64,000 nucleotides of DNA from the NCBI GenBank assembly GCA_003024785.1, contig PUQB01000016.1:1-64000 (forward strand), read 5' to 3'. The notes under the pieces are model-generated. The model saw nothing but the letters and a program-made list of their open reading frames with translations. It searched no databases and was not told where the DNA came from. The translations under genes were made by a program, and so were the position numbers. This DNA comes from Selaginella tamariscina. Lineage: Eukaryota; Streptophyta; Lycopodiopsida; Selaginellales; Selaginellaceae. Shown here one piece after another: positions 48,666 through 59,725 of this stretch (within the stretch, counting starts at the first letter, position 1; each line of letters begins with the position of its first letter).

Positions 48666-49939
48666 ATGAAGCATCATGCAGTTGTTGTACCTCCAACCGT
48701 TGGATTCGGCCACATGAATCCAGCACTGGAGCTCCCTCGATTGCAGCTCTGGAAATAGAGGTGACTTTTATCATATTTCATGAATATCTTCCTATGATGA
48801 AGAAGAGGCTAGGATCCGACTGCAACGGTATTCGCTTTGGTCCCATTCTTTGAAACAATACGCTTCGATGCAATCGCCCAGCCCATTAAAGCTCTAACAC
48901 TATTGATTAAAGATCTCCAGCCGAAAGCAACTTGCATAATCTCGGATATCTTTGTTAAATGTCAAGACACTGCAGATGAACTTGGAATCCCCAGGATTGC
49001 CCTCTGGACGGGCCCCTTTCTGTGGAGAACATAGTCATCAATATCCCATTGCTGATCTCAAAAGGCTACATTCCAGTGCGAGGTAAAGAGTCCTGAATTA
49101 GAGTGAGCGAGCTGATCCTCGTGTGATGTGCAGGCAGCGGACATGAATGTGACATCATTACATTTCTGCAGGGAATCCCTCCTCTACCACTGCCTCTATG
49201 CTTACACGATGATTATTTTCCACCTTATGGGAAAGCCTGCTTTGAAAACGCACAGGGCTTTCTGGTAAACACTATTGAGGAGCAGAGATATTTCCCTGTT
49301 GGGCAATCTTACTTCCAGCAGTTGATCAAGACATAGACGACCTCATCTTTAAGTGGCTCAACAGTCAGTCCCTTCAACGGTGATATACATTGCATTTGGG
49401 AGCGAAACGAATCTTCCACAACGCCAGGTAACCAAGCTGGCGCATGGACTCAAGGCTAGCAAGCAGCCTTTTCTTTGGAGCTTAAGGAAGGACTTGGTTC
49501 CTGATGCAAGTGAGGATTTGTACAGTGATGTGGAGAAGAAACTGGCTGGCCAAGGGATGATTCTCGAATGGGCACCACAAAGGCAGTGTTAAACCACGCC
49601 TCGGTGGGTGGGTTTATTACACACTGCGGTTGGAACTCAATTCTGGAGACTATGTGCGCAGGCGTTCCGACTTTGTGGTGGCCATGCAATGCCGAACAGA
49701 ACCTGAACAGCTGGCTAATGTCCGAGTACTGGAAAATCGGTCTCGAGGTGGGTGATGGAGAATGCTCTACCACCCAGGAAGACATAGAGAGGCTTATCAA
49801 GAGTCTGATGCAAGCAGAGCTGGGGAAACAACTGAGGCAAAATGCTCTAGCAATGAAGGAAATAGCAATAAAGACTGTCAAGCCAGGAGGTTCTTCTTAC
49901 AAAAACTTTAGTGACTTTGTCAAGTTCTTTTGTCCTTGA
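48666..49939 (+). pseudogene. Family-1 UDP-glycosyltransferase (plant UGT), frame-disrupted
   Basis: The N-terminus MKHHAVVVPPTVGFGHMNPA contains the GHxNP segment with the catalytic-region His of plant UGTs (here at GFGHMNP). The C-terminal PSPG box is clear at about 49570-49705: WAPQ, then VLNHASVGGFITHCGWNS, LETMCAGVPTLWWP and AEQNLNS. It would transfer a sugar from a UDP-sugar to a small lipophilic acceptor in the cytosol. The middle (FGSETNLPQRQVTKLAHGLK) also fits. The frame is interrupted several times (near 48740, 48830, 49035, 49110, 49280-49345 and 49588, within the PSPG box). The full coding length is slightly short for the family, about 425 codons against 450-490, so a small internal loss is likely as well. 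Confidence 0.85.
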
Positions 49940-51290
49940 CAAAAACGCATTAATACACGATGCGTTATATTGTATAAATCTCTACGAGTGTTTTTAGTGT
50001 TATTTTTACATTTATTTTAAAGATTCTCTCGAAGGTTCATATATATACTGTACTATACATTACATTATTGTGTTACTTTCGTCCTTCTATTCTTTCTTCT
50101 GTATACTTACATCTAGTCATATTCTCTCTCTTTTGTAACCCTCTGTGGACCTGTCCCAATTTTCCACACTCAATAGGAAGGGCTGAGCTATATACATATG
50201 TATATATTTAAACACTGCATACATATAAATGTTATCAAATATTTAATAATATTTATCTATATACATCAATATATCTTACTATATACTATTAATAAACACG
50301 TGTAACTAGAATACGTTGACTCTAGAGATTATATATAACCCATTAAAATGGAACTCCATCGTCATTATCTTCCGCATCGTCATGAGGTACATCATCATCA
50401 TCATCGTGGCTCCCAAGCAAATCCACTACTCACGCATCATCATCGTCATCATCATCATCCCTTACGAAACCACTACTACATCATCATCTTCGTCATCGTT
50501 GCTCGAAGGGACTGCTGTAGCAGTTCTCCGTCAGTTGCTATCAAGTTGTGCCCGATGCCGAATGGCGAATGCCACGAACACCCTGTTGCAAGCAAACATA
50601 ATATATATTGAACGAGTAGCAAAAGAATACTGTAAACTCCAATATATATATATAACCTAGAGCCGTGCTACAGAACATATACTAACACAAATAATCTCTT
50701 TATTTGTGTTCACATACAAGGTAGATCAACAGCTTCAAAACTCCCTCAGACAAGGATAATTCTTTACCCTTCTTTGAACAGTTCCAGAGAATCGCTGCTC
50801 CTTGTGGTCTCTCCCCCTTGAAGACCTTTGTTGTTTGTGTTCATGAAAAATAAAATGTTAATGCTGAAAATAAAATAAAATTCAAACAATACTTTCCTGC
50901 TTGCACACCTGAAGAAACTCATATGGAGCTTGTCTTCTAAGTTAATAGTCTAAAAACTACTCTCACTATCACGGCGTGTTTGGTAGGGTTACTTAATACA
51001 AACATCCCATTAACATAGAACATCCCACTTTGTTTAATAGGGACTCTCCATAAAATGTAAGTGTGGTATGAGATTTCTTCCCACAAGCATAATAAACTCA
51101 ACTTGTGTATAAACTCAAGTTGTGTATTTAATTAAAGGTTAATTTACCCTTAAACACATATGCTCAGTTTTTTTAGGTTAACATATCTTTGATGCCAGAT
51201 GCTTACTCTCCTATAAATCTTTAGACGACTCAAGAGTCTTAGTTGTTGGTTACTTACACCTCACTCACAAGCAATAGCAAGTTGAATAGT
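49940..51290. other. Intergenic DNA with a CAT/ATC microsatellite
   Basis: Downstream of the UGT. A CATCAT/ATC-rich run at about 50384-50500 creates histidine- or serine-rich open frames that I do not accept as genes. Nothing else recognised. Confidence 0.6.
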
Positions 51291-51540
51291 AAAAATGTGG
51301 GAATAGCTACATTATGTGGAGAGAACATAGGAGCAACTTTATTAATAAAGGGATTGCCCCCTTGAGAGAGAGAGAGAGAAATAGTGCTAACCCTGGAACG
51401 GGTACCTTATATAGTTTGATGGCTCCTTCCACGTGAACCATCTCAAAGTGATTGCCAAAGTTCCCATCGGACCGTTCCTCACACTCTCCATATCCAACAA
51501 ATACATATGCCTTTTAAATTTTATCTTTCATCTTGCATGC

Positions 51541-51720
51541 CGCCCTATGTAACCTCCAATGTGCCAGTCTATGCTTACCCATGACCATTGTTGACTGTTT
51601 GACTTGAATATCTCCAGTATTGGGAAAACCCCAAAGGCCCTATGTAGCCTCCGATGTGCCAACCTATGGTTACCCGTGTCTATTGTTGACTATTTGACTT
51701 GAACCCGAAAGGACATTTGC
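51541..51720. repeat. Direct duplication, ~107-bp period
   Basis: The phrase from CCCTATGTAACCTCC through TTGTTGACTGTTTGACTTGA at 51543-51610 recurs with few changes at about 51650-51710. Confidence 0.85.
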
Positions 51721-53800
51721 CCAACAACCTTTGGTGCTCCCAGTTATGCCCAAACTTAATCCTACCTGTGTCTTTGTGCTATGGCCTTCCTTACTCACCG
51801 ATTGAGTTAGTATCGTTAATCTTCTGGGGCTCATGTTGTAGGTTGTCAACTTGGATCTGCCATGTATAGATCCTCGCTTGATTCACACAAATCCTAACTT
51901 ATTTCCCTCTCTAGCTAGGGGGCGACTATTTTGTGCAGCTGTGCCCTAGGATCGTGCAAACATACCAAAGATATGGAGGATATTTCACCCATTAAACCCT
52001 GGCGTTGAGGATCATGTTAGAAATAATCTTAATCAAAAAATATACATCTTGTTGATGACCCTAAATATCTTCCACGCCAAGGGACTATCTAAGGTATTTC
52101 TAAAATATCTTTGTTTGTAGACGAAATAAATTTAATCTAATAAAAGTCTGCATCTTATTATGGACCTTATTTACATTTTGCAAGCATATAATAAATGGGG
52201 TTTTATATGAACAATGTTCAGGTTTGACAAAACTTGAACAATAGCTCACGTAACCAAGGTCGTACGAACCTAGCAAAACTAAAGTGCATTTTATGTGTGG
52301 AAAGTCTTAGATAACAAAGAAGTTCTTCAGCATGTTGTTTAAATGCCAAGGAACTATTTGGAATATGTCTAGCATATCTTTTTATTATAAATAATAAAAA
52401 GTGATTATGAATGACATCAATGATATGTTTAAGTGGAATATTAATGGCTGTTGATTGAGCTTATGCACATTAATGTTATTGGTGGTGCTTTTGCAAACCA
52501 TGTCACTTAAATAATGTGTAAATAACAATGTGAAAATTATTTTTCAAACCAATGTGTACATATGCATTAATGACAAATAGATACATTAGTTTGTACATTT
52601 GTATAAAGAATATGCTAGTGAATTTATAAAAAGAATAATAAATAAAATAACTCCTCATATATTCTTCTTTTGAACATTAATCTTTGTTTTTTTCTTGGTT
52701 GTATGGACAATGTCGGGTGCCAGGTTAGTGGATGGTGTTCTTTTGAAAATCCTTTATTAAATGTATCGTGAACTATTTTCTTCTTCTTCTTATTTAGGTT
52801 ATTGGTTAAATAAAGTGTTTATGAAATTCTCATCATCAAGGTTTTTATAAAATAATCATTCCTCCCAATGGGTTTTTAAAAAATAGTTTAATATTTAACT
52901 ATTGAATGGGCCACATGAGTTGGAGGTTTTAAAAAAGAAATTTAAGATTTAGTTATTGAATGGGCCACATGAGTTTAGGATTTATGAGGTTATCGAATGA
53001 GGCCACATAGTTTTAAAATTTAGTATTTATAAGATTCTTGGCATTGAGGTTTATTTAAAATATATATATAATTTATTTTTAAAATATAATAGTTAAAATG
53101 AATTATAAGAAGGGAGTTTAAGATTTAATCAGTAAATGCCAAATGAGTTTAAGATTTAGGGTGGGTTATGTGAGTTTAAATTTAAGATGACTGTTGAATA
53201 GAGTGTTTATAAGACTTTTAATGTCCAGATTTATTTTAAAAAACTTAATTATGTCCACTTTCTCATTAACTTTGAAAACATCCTTAGTGCCAATAATTTG
53301 CAAAAGAATGTTCTTTGAAGATTCTATACGAACCCATGCACACATTAGTTGCTCTTTGTAGCTAATTACAATGCTTCTCTTCATGGTTAATCTCATTACT
53401 CTTGTTTTGGCAACCTCCTATCGTAGCTCCTTCAAATCTTTATTCTTGGATGAAACTCTATCCTACTAGTCTTACTTGCCTTCAATTATAATACCTACCA
53501 TTAAGATCTCCTAATCTCCAATTTTTGAGCCTCTAGCTATTCTCATAGTCACTTTGCTCATACATTGTCTGCAATTATTGTTGAAGTTATTCTTGTTGTT
53601 CATGCACTTTATAATGCTAGCAATAGTAGATTAATAATAGTGCATTCACATGCTCTAGCACATTTTACAAGATTTGAATCCTTTCTCATGTTTCTCTTAA
53701 GCTTGTTGTTCGATGGTCCTCCTTAGCCTCTCCTCACAATGCTCATATGTTTATGTTGCTTCTATGCACTTTGTTGAGTAGCACTACCCATCTCAAGAAC
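51721..53800. other. AT-rich intergenic DNA with degenerate repeats
   Basis: Around 52860-53200 a phrase like TTGAATGGGCCACATGAGTT recurs two to four times with drift. No gene seen; the 76-codon minus-strand frame at 53166-53396 has no recognisable domain. Confidence 0.55.
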
Positions 53801-53940
53801 TAGTGGACTCTCCTCACATGGCAATATTAGTAGAGACATTGCATGTTGTAGGTGTTGGTGGACTCCTCATATTGCAACCACTATCCACCAGTCCTCCTTA
53901 ACAACTTTCATGCTACTCTTGCACCTTACTAGAGCATTGC

Positions 53941-54325
53941 AAGTATTGGTGGACTCCCCTCATCTGGCAATATTGGTAGTGGCACTATCCATTGCAAGTA
54001 CTAGTGGACTCTCCTAGCCTGGCAATATTGGTGGTGACATTACCCATTGCAAGTACTAGTGGACTCTCCTAACCCGGCAATATTAGTGGTGACACTACTC
54101 ATTGCAAATACTAGTGGACTCTCCTAGCCCAGCAATATTGGTGGTGGCACTACCCATTACAAGTACTAGTTAGCCCGGCAATATTGGTGGTGGCACTACC
54201 TATTGCAAATACTAGTGGACTCTCCTAGCCCAGCAATATTGGTGGTGGCACTACCCATTGCAAGTACTAGTGGACTCTCCTAGCCTGGTAATATTGGTGG
54301 TGGCACTACCCATTACAAGTACTAA
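53941..54325. repeat. 55-bp minisatellite, about seven units
   Basis: The unit ACTAGTGGACTCTCCTAGCC plus TGGCAATATTGGTGGTG plus ACATTACCCATTGCAAGT is repeated about seven times; one unit is shortened by about a dozen bases (near 54170). Weaker relatives extend left to about 53800. The 55-bp period is not a multiple of three, so this is not a coding repeat. Confidence 0.95.
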
Positions 54326-54329
54326 TATT

Positions 54330-56228
54330 GCTCTTGATGTTTGACTTTCCTCTTTGGTGTCTCCTCATGACACCCGAGTGTTCCTATTGCTCTTGCATTT
54401 GTGCCAAAGTGAGAAAATCCATTGCAATTATTTATGTACTCTTCTTTTGATAAACTTATAATTCCCTTTTAATCCTTTGATGAGATAGACTACACTGCTT
54501 TTTAAAATTTCTTGAGATGTCTTACCAAGCTCTACTTATCAAAGCACTATCCCTCTCACATTAGTTATAAACACTAAGAGCCAATTAATATTACAATCAA
54601 TGACTTTTATGTTACTTAACTTAATTATAAAGACTAAAGAGCCAATTAATGTTACAATGGCTCTTATGTTACTTAATTAGATGACTTTAATCTACTTAAG
54701 TCAAATAGTTTCATTAGATAAAAATTATAACATTTTTTCTTTGAAAAACCCTCACCTTTGTTTTGCATTATATCTTATCTTTTATTCTCATTTTATATGA
54801 TATTATTTTGAAGATATATTTATTCAATAAATTCATTTATATTTTTTGTGTTAGGATGCTAGATATAGAATAGGAAAAGATATAGTGGATATAAGAGAAA
54901 CAAAACTTTATGATCTCATAATTTATTTTCAATCTTGTTAAGGTTAAAATTTTGTATCTCATAATACAGTCACATTTTAATATTATCATGTATGATAAGT
55001 GATGGTAAAAATAATGTAATGGTAAGAATGACTTGATAACAAGAGTGCAAATTTTACACATATACGACTTGAATATGTCATTAAATAGTATCATACAAAA
55101 TAAAAAATAAGAAATAAGATCTGCAACATATTACTAATTAAATTGTGAGTGCTTCTATAATATAAAATAAATTATAAATAATAATAATACACAATAAAAT
55201 AAGTATATGACTTTTACCTCTCATTTACACTATAAAATCATCTACTTAAATTATTAAGTGGCCTCACTCCTCAATTAACTACATTCTCTCACTAAATTTG
55301 TACTTTCTTCGATGCTCTTATCCTTAATGTCACATCCATTATTTATACTATTTTTTAATATAAAATTTAATAATTTTAATTCATGCTATTGATCTTCTTA
55401 CTATTGTCATTGGTAACTGCTCCTTTTCTTATCCATCTAGTATAAACAACTACTTCTATTCATGTACTTGTATTAGAACAGCCTTCCCTCCGTTATAATT
55501 GACTTTTATTTTGATCTATTAGAAAGGTCATAATTTTATTCATATTGCATTATTAATTTAATATTTAAATTCTATCCTAATACTTCTTCTTAATATTATA
55601 ATCCTTTCCTAATATCATGACTTCTCTTTATATTACAACCCTTCCATGGTCTTCTCATCACGCTATTAGAGGTGTCTCCTAAACTATGATCTTCTCTTAA
55701 TATTATGGTCATTTGATATTACAATGTTCCGCGGTCTTTTCACGACATTAGGGTTGTCTCATCTTATTACAATCTCATGTTCCATTGTTTTTTAATATTA
55801 AAATTATTTACACTCTGAAGTTTCTTTTCATATTACGGTTGTCTCTTACTAATGGTCTTTACTATAACAACGCTAGTGATATTACGTTTCTCCTAATTAC
55901 GGTCCCTATGATATTATGGTCTTTGTGATTTGACTTGAAATAAAATATTGGATGAGTAAATTTCTTGGTTAAGAATATGTACAATATTACTTATTTATGT
56001 CTTACTTTTAGTTAACTTTCTTTATCTTTTTACTCATAATATTACTTTGAAAATATATATTTTCATTTTTAGTTTAATTTTTCCTTTTATTCCATATCTT
56101 ATTATTAAGTTTGTTTCTTTTTTATATCCTATGTTCTCATTATTCTGAAGATATTATGTATTACTCTCAATTACTAATATATTCTATAAAAGCAAGAAAT
56201 ATACAAACTTAGAGAGAGAGAAATTAAA
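54330..56228. other. AT-rich intergenic DNA, no gene seen
   Basis: Repeated short phrases of the type TATTATGGTC and ACAACGCTAG near 55590-55930 suggest a decayed simple repeat. No coding signal. Confidence 0.55.
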
Positions 56229-56465
56229 ATGGCTCCGATACCATGTTGGAGAGAAGTAAAAAGAAAGAATGAATATTATATTTCCTATATGAATCGTACA
56301 GAAGCGTCGTGTGTATATATATATATACCAGAAGCGTCATGTATATGCACACTTCATCTTTGACTAAAACAACAACAATATGTAGCTCGTTCAATCGTCA
56401 GTTGCTCTAACGCTCCAATAACTATAGCTGCAGCCGAATACATTCAACTGCAACTCCAAACGTTC
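56229..56465 (-). mobile_element. Possible LTR-element remnant: primer-binding-site-like motif next to an LTR-like edge
   Basis: Reversed, 56229-56243 reads TGGTATCGGAGCCAT, one or two bases from the initiator-Met tRNA primer-binding site common in plant LTR retrotransposons, and the adjoining sequence begins TGTTGGAGAG on the plus strand, a typical LTR end. An LTR of about 220 bp would end near 56465. No internal domains or second LTR were found, so this is a fossil trace at best. Confidence 0.35.
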
Positions 56466-56904
56466 ACTGTTAGGATTCACAGTAAACCAAATTTGAAAAA
56501 CCTTATTCTCACTGAGTAAAATATTAATTAGAAACTGATTCATAATTTATTATTTAAGATTTTTTTATATTTTCTTTAGTTTTTATTTTAAAACTCGTTT
56601 AAAATAAAATTAATGCCTTCGAAAGTTTGCTAAGTTGTGTGAAATGCCACAAAAACACATAATTACACATAAAAATTGTATATTTATATAATAAGGGCAA
56701 TCTTTCTCTAGGCAAATAGTAAAATAAGCACCACACATGCACACATGTACTTAATCTTTCCCGAGCTAAATAGTGTAAAAATAGTATATACATTATATAT
56801 TATGAAATATATGCAGTTTTGTTTCACACGTGGGAAAGAGTATCATAAATATTATAAATAAATTATAATTTTATTATTATTTTTAAATACATGAAATATT
56901 AATC

Positions 56905-59725
56905 CATGTCACCTGCCATGTCACTTTAATTGATATGGCGGCACCGACACGTGGCACCCGTGAACATGACATTATAGTAGTCATTTACTAAAACTCAATG
57001 TAGTAGCATAAACAATTAATTGTGTAGTTGCATTAAATATATATATATGAATTTGTTTAAGTCTTTGGCAAGCATATCACACACGTACACACACACATAT
57101 ATATATATATATATGTTAAACTATTTGATTAGATGAAAATACAAGAATATACATGGCATATTGATAAGTTTTGAGATTTGAATACTTCTTTTATTTAACT
57201 CAAGGAGTCTCTTATCCTAGAGAACTAACAGAGGATTTATTAATTGGTAATTGATAATTAAATTAAATTATTAAGCTAATACGATGTGTGTATGTTATTT
57301 ACTCTCTCACTCGATCACACAAACACACAGAACGTGAGAAATTGGTAACAAACTTCGTAACAGTGTACTCCTTGGACTTAAGTTCTATAAAAATTTAATT
57401 ATTATACTTTTAATCAATTATCATTAGTAATGTCTTTCTAAAGCATAATACTAGTAATTTAGAATTCAAATAAGAAATGAATAATCGTTTATATTTTATA
57501 GAATTTTTTCTAAGAAATTGCTTTCAATGAGATAAACTTATAAAACATTACTCAGCTCTGCACTCCAATACAGCAAAGAAATATTATATTTTGAAGTGTG
57601 CATGAAGCTTGAAATATAATTTTTTTTAATTTAATGCAAAAAGTAATTAGAAAATTGTTTTATTGCAATGATGGCTATTATGACATTTCATTTAAATTAT
57701 ATAATAAGGGCAATCTTTCTCTAGGCAAATTGTGCAAAATAAGCACCATACTTAATCCTTGTCGAGCTAAATAGTGTTAAATAAGTACCACGTCACCACA
57801 GTTGTATCAATCTTAAAAATTAAAGGACATAATCCACTACTTATGCCACACACGACAGAAGCAAAACCAGGTCAATACAAGATTGTTTGTTTGTACACGC
57901 ATCATGTAATATTTAAGAATAAAGACAAACGGACGAAAGAATATAATTTTCAATATATGTTTGGTCAATGCAAGTGCGTAAACGGGCACAAGACATCTCC
58001 GTCGTGTCGAGGCCCAAGCTTCCCGTGTTTAAGTGCGCCAAGCTCGGAGAGCTTATACCCCTTCTGGAATGCAGGAGGCGCATAAACATTGCCATTTAAT
58101 TGCCTGAGTAGGTCTGGATTTGCAGCAGGATTGGGGCACCAGTCCACCTGAATACTCCCTTGTGCATTCTGCACGCTCCTGGGAGGCATGAATAAGGAAA
58201 CAAAGGTCCCGGCCACCAGCTTGAGGGATCCCATAATCATCCACTCCACAAGCATGGGTGGCTTGTGTAGACCCACGGCGTGTCTCATCCTTGAGTCAAT
58301 CATGGAGCACACACCAGCCTCCACGACGGGTTGAATGAAGTTTGGAAAGCTGTCCAGCACCAAGTGCTTGAGCTCTTGCACAATCTTCTTGTTCTGCTCG
58401 GTGAACACTGCATTTTTGGCCTCGAAATCCTGAATGAAATCCCTCATAGCCTGAATGTTGTGGGGGATGTCACATCGTGCCACACTGTGTAAGCGGCCAG
58501 CTGCTCGCTCTGGGTCCAACGCCTGAACCCAAACTTACTACAAAAGTCGATGGTGTGCACCACATTCAAGCACAGTACATACACAAACTCGTGGTTGGGT
58601 ATCTTGAACTTGGCATGGATCCCATTCAGCCTGCGCACGGCATAGGAGCCACGCTCGCTATCCACGTGGTGGCTGATCATCTCCGCCACCAGAATGTTGG
58701 TCTCGGCAGCCCGTTTCTCGGGCTCCTTGAGACCGTACTTGGTCTTGAACAGCAAGTTGGTGATGTGGGGTATACCCAGTGTGCGTATGGTTCCCAGCTC
58801 TAGTGCCTTCTGGGACAGGAATGGGAACTCTACCGAGTGCAAGTACCAAAGGATCTTGCGAGCGTCTTTCACAGGATCCAGAGACGCTATGTACCTGGCC
58901 CTCTGCTTCCTCTTCACAATGCAAAACACTTTCCATGCGAGTGCAAGTGCAAGTGCGACAAGGGCTATGTAAGACATTTTTCTTTCTTTCTTTCTTGTTT
59001 AAGGAGAGATGATGAAATGAGATGTTGATGCGGAGAGCCTTAACCATGCAGCTATTTATAGCACTTATCAATGCCATGTGGAACATGTTTGGGACTGTAG
59101 CCACCGTACGTAACTAGTTTTGACACGGCGTTGTTAATTATGCTTGCATCTAACAAGGTATACATAACACTGGAGTTTTGTGTAGCGCTCAGACTGATAA
59201 GTTATTGATTGTGATAGGCTTTGGCTTCAATATGTGTACCGCCGCTGATGCCATTCTGCATGTTTTCCTTATGTACCACTGTTCATGAAAAAGATTTATC
59301 CACCCAAGGCTTGACAAAGTTCACGTGTTCATATTGTACCTAAACTTCGGGTGGCCACACACGTACTCCTAGATTGAGGCCCCAACTAAGGGGAACTGCT
59401 TTTTGATCAGAATCGTCAATTGAATGTTGTCTTTTGTAAATCTTAACCGTTTGATCGTTCTAGAAGGAAGACGTTTGTACACGTGTGACAATATCTGCCA
59501 CTTCATCATTTTCATTCTAATATATTTAGAGTTCTATAAAATAACATTTAATAATTAAGTTTACTGTAACTAAACCAAATCAAGAAACAAATCTAAAGAA
59601 TTTAAATCCACCCCACCACAAAAAGAGTCTTACTTATTTTATAATAATTTATTAATAATAAATTATTTTATTTCACTTCAAATTTGTAATAAACAAGCTG
59701 GTCAAATGTTTCACACATATGATGA
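56905..59725. repeat. Segmental duplication, copy 2 (carries mpaB-like gene)
   Basis: Same orientation as 18860-21620 and alignable along the whole length. An extra piece of the left flank motif (AATAAGGGCAATCTTTCTCT) is also present upstream at about 56690 as well as at its expected place near 57702. Confidence 0.9.
57965..58977 (-). pseudogene. mpaB-like ER-bound oxygenase, copy 2, one small deletion
   Basis: Starts MSYIALVALALALAWKVFCI, a short membrane anchor followed by basic residues, as in ER-anchored mpaB. The family blocks follow in order: VEFPFLSQKALELGTIRTLG, RRLNGIHAKFKIPNHEFVYV (including a conserved His), WTQSEQLAAYTVWHDV, then FIQDFEAKNAVFTEQNKK, a DSFPNFIQPVV segment and the CPF-containing tail. 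Compared with copy 1 about 20 bp are missing near 58468 (after GATGTC), which shifts the frame and removes a GVRMGMKDIP-like piece. A pair of compensating single-base changes alters residues near 58520. Otherwise the frame is open from start to stop, about 340 residues. The enzyme would be an ER haem oxygenase of unknown substrate; it may be inactive. Confidence 0.78.

Noticed and set aside
50316-50660. Histidine-rich and isoleucine-rich open frames
   Set aside because: They follow a CAT/ATC microsatellite; the amino acid runs are a direct translation of the simple repeat.
53941-54325. CRISPR-like regular repeat
   Set aside because: Direct head-to-tail minisatellite with no unique spacers, in a plant nuclear context.
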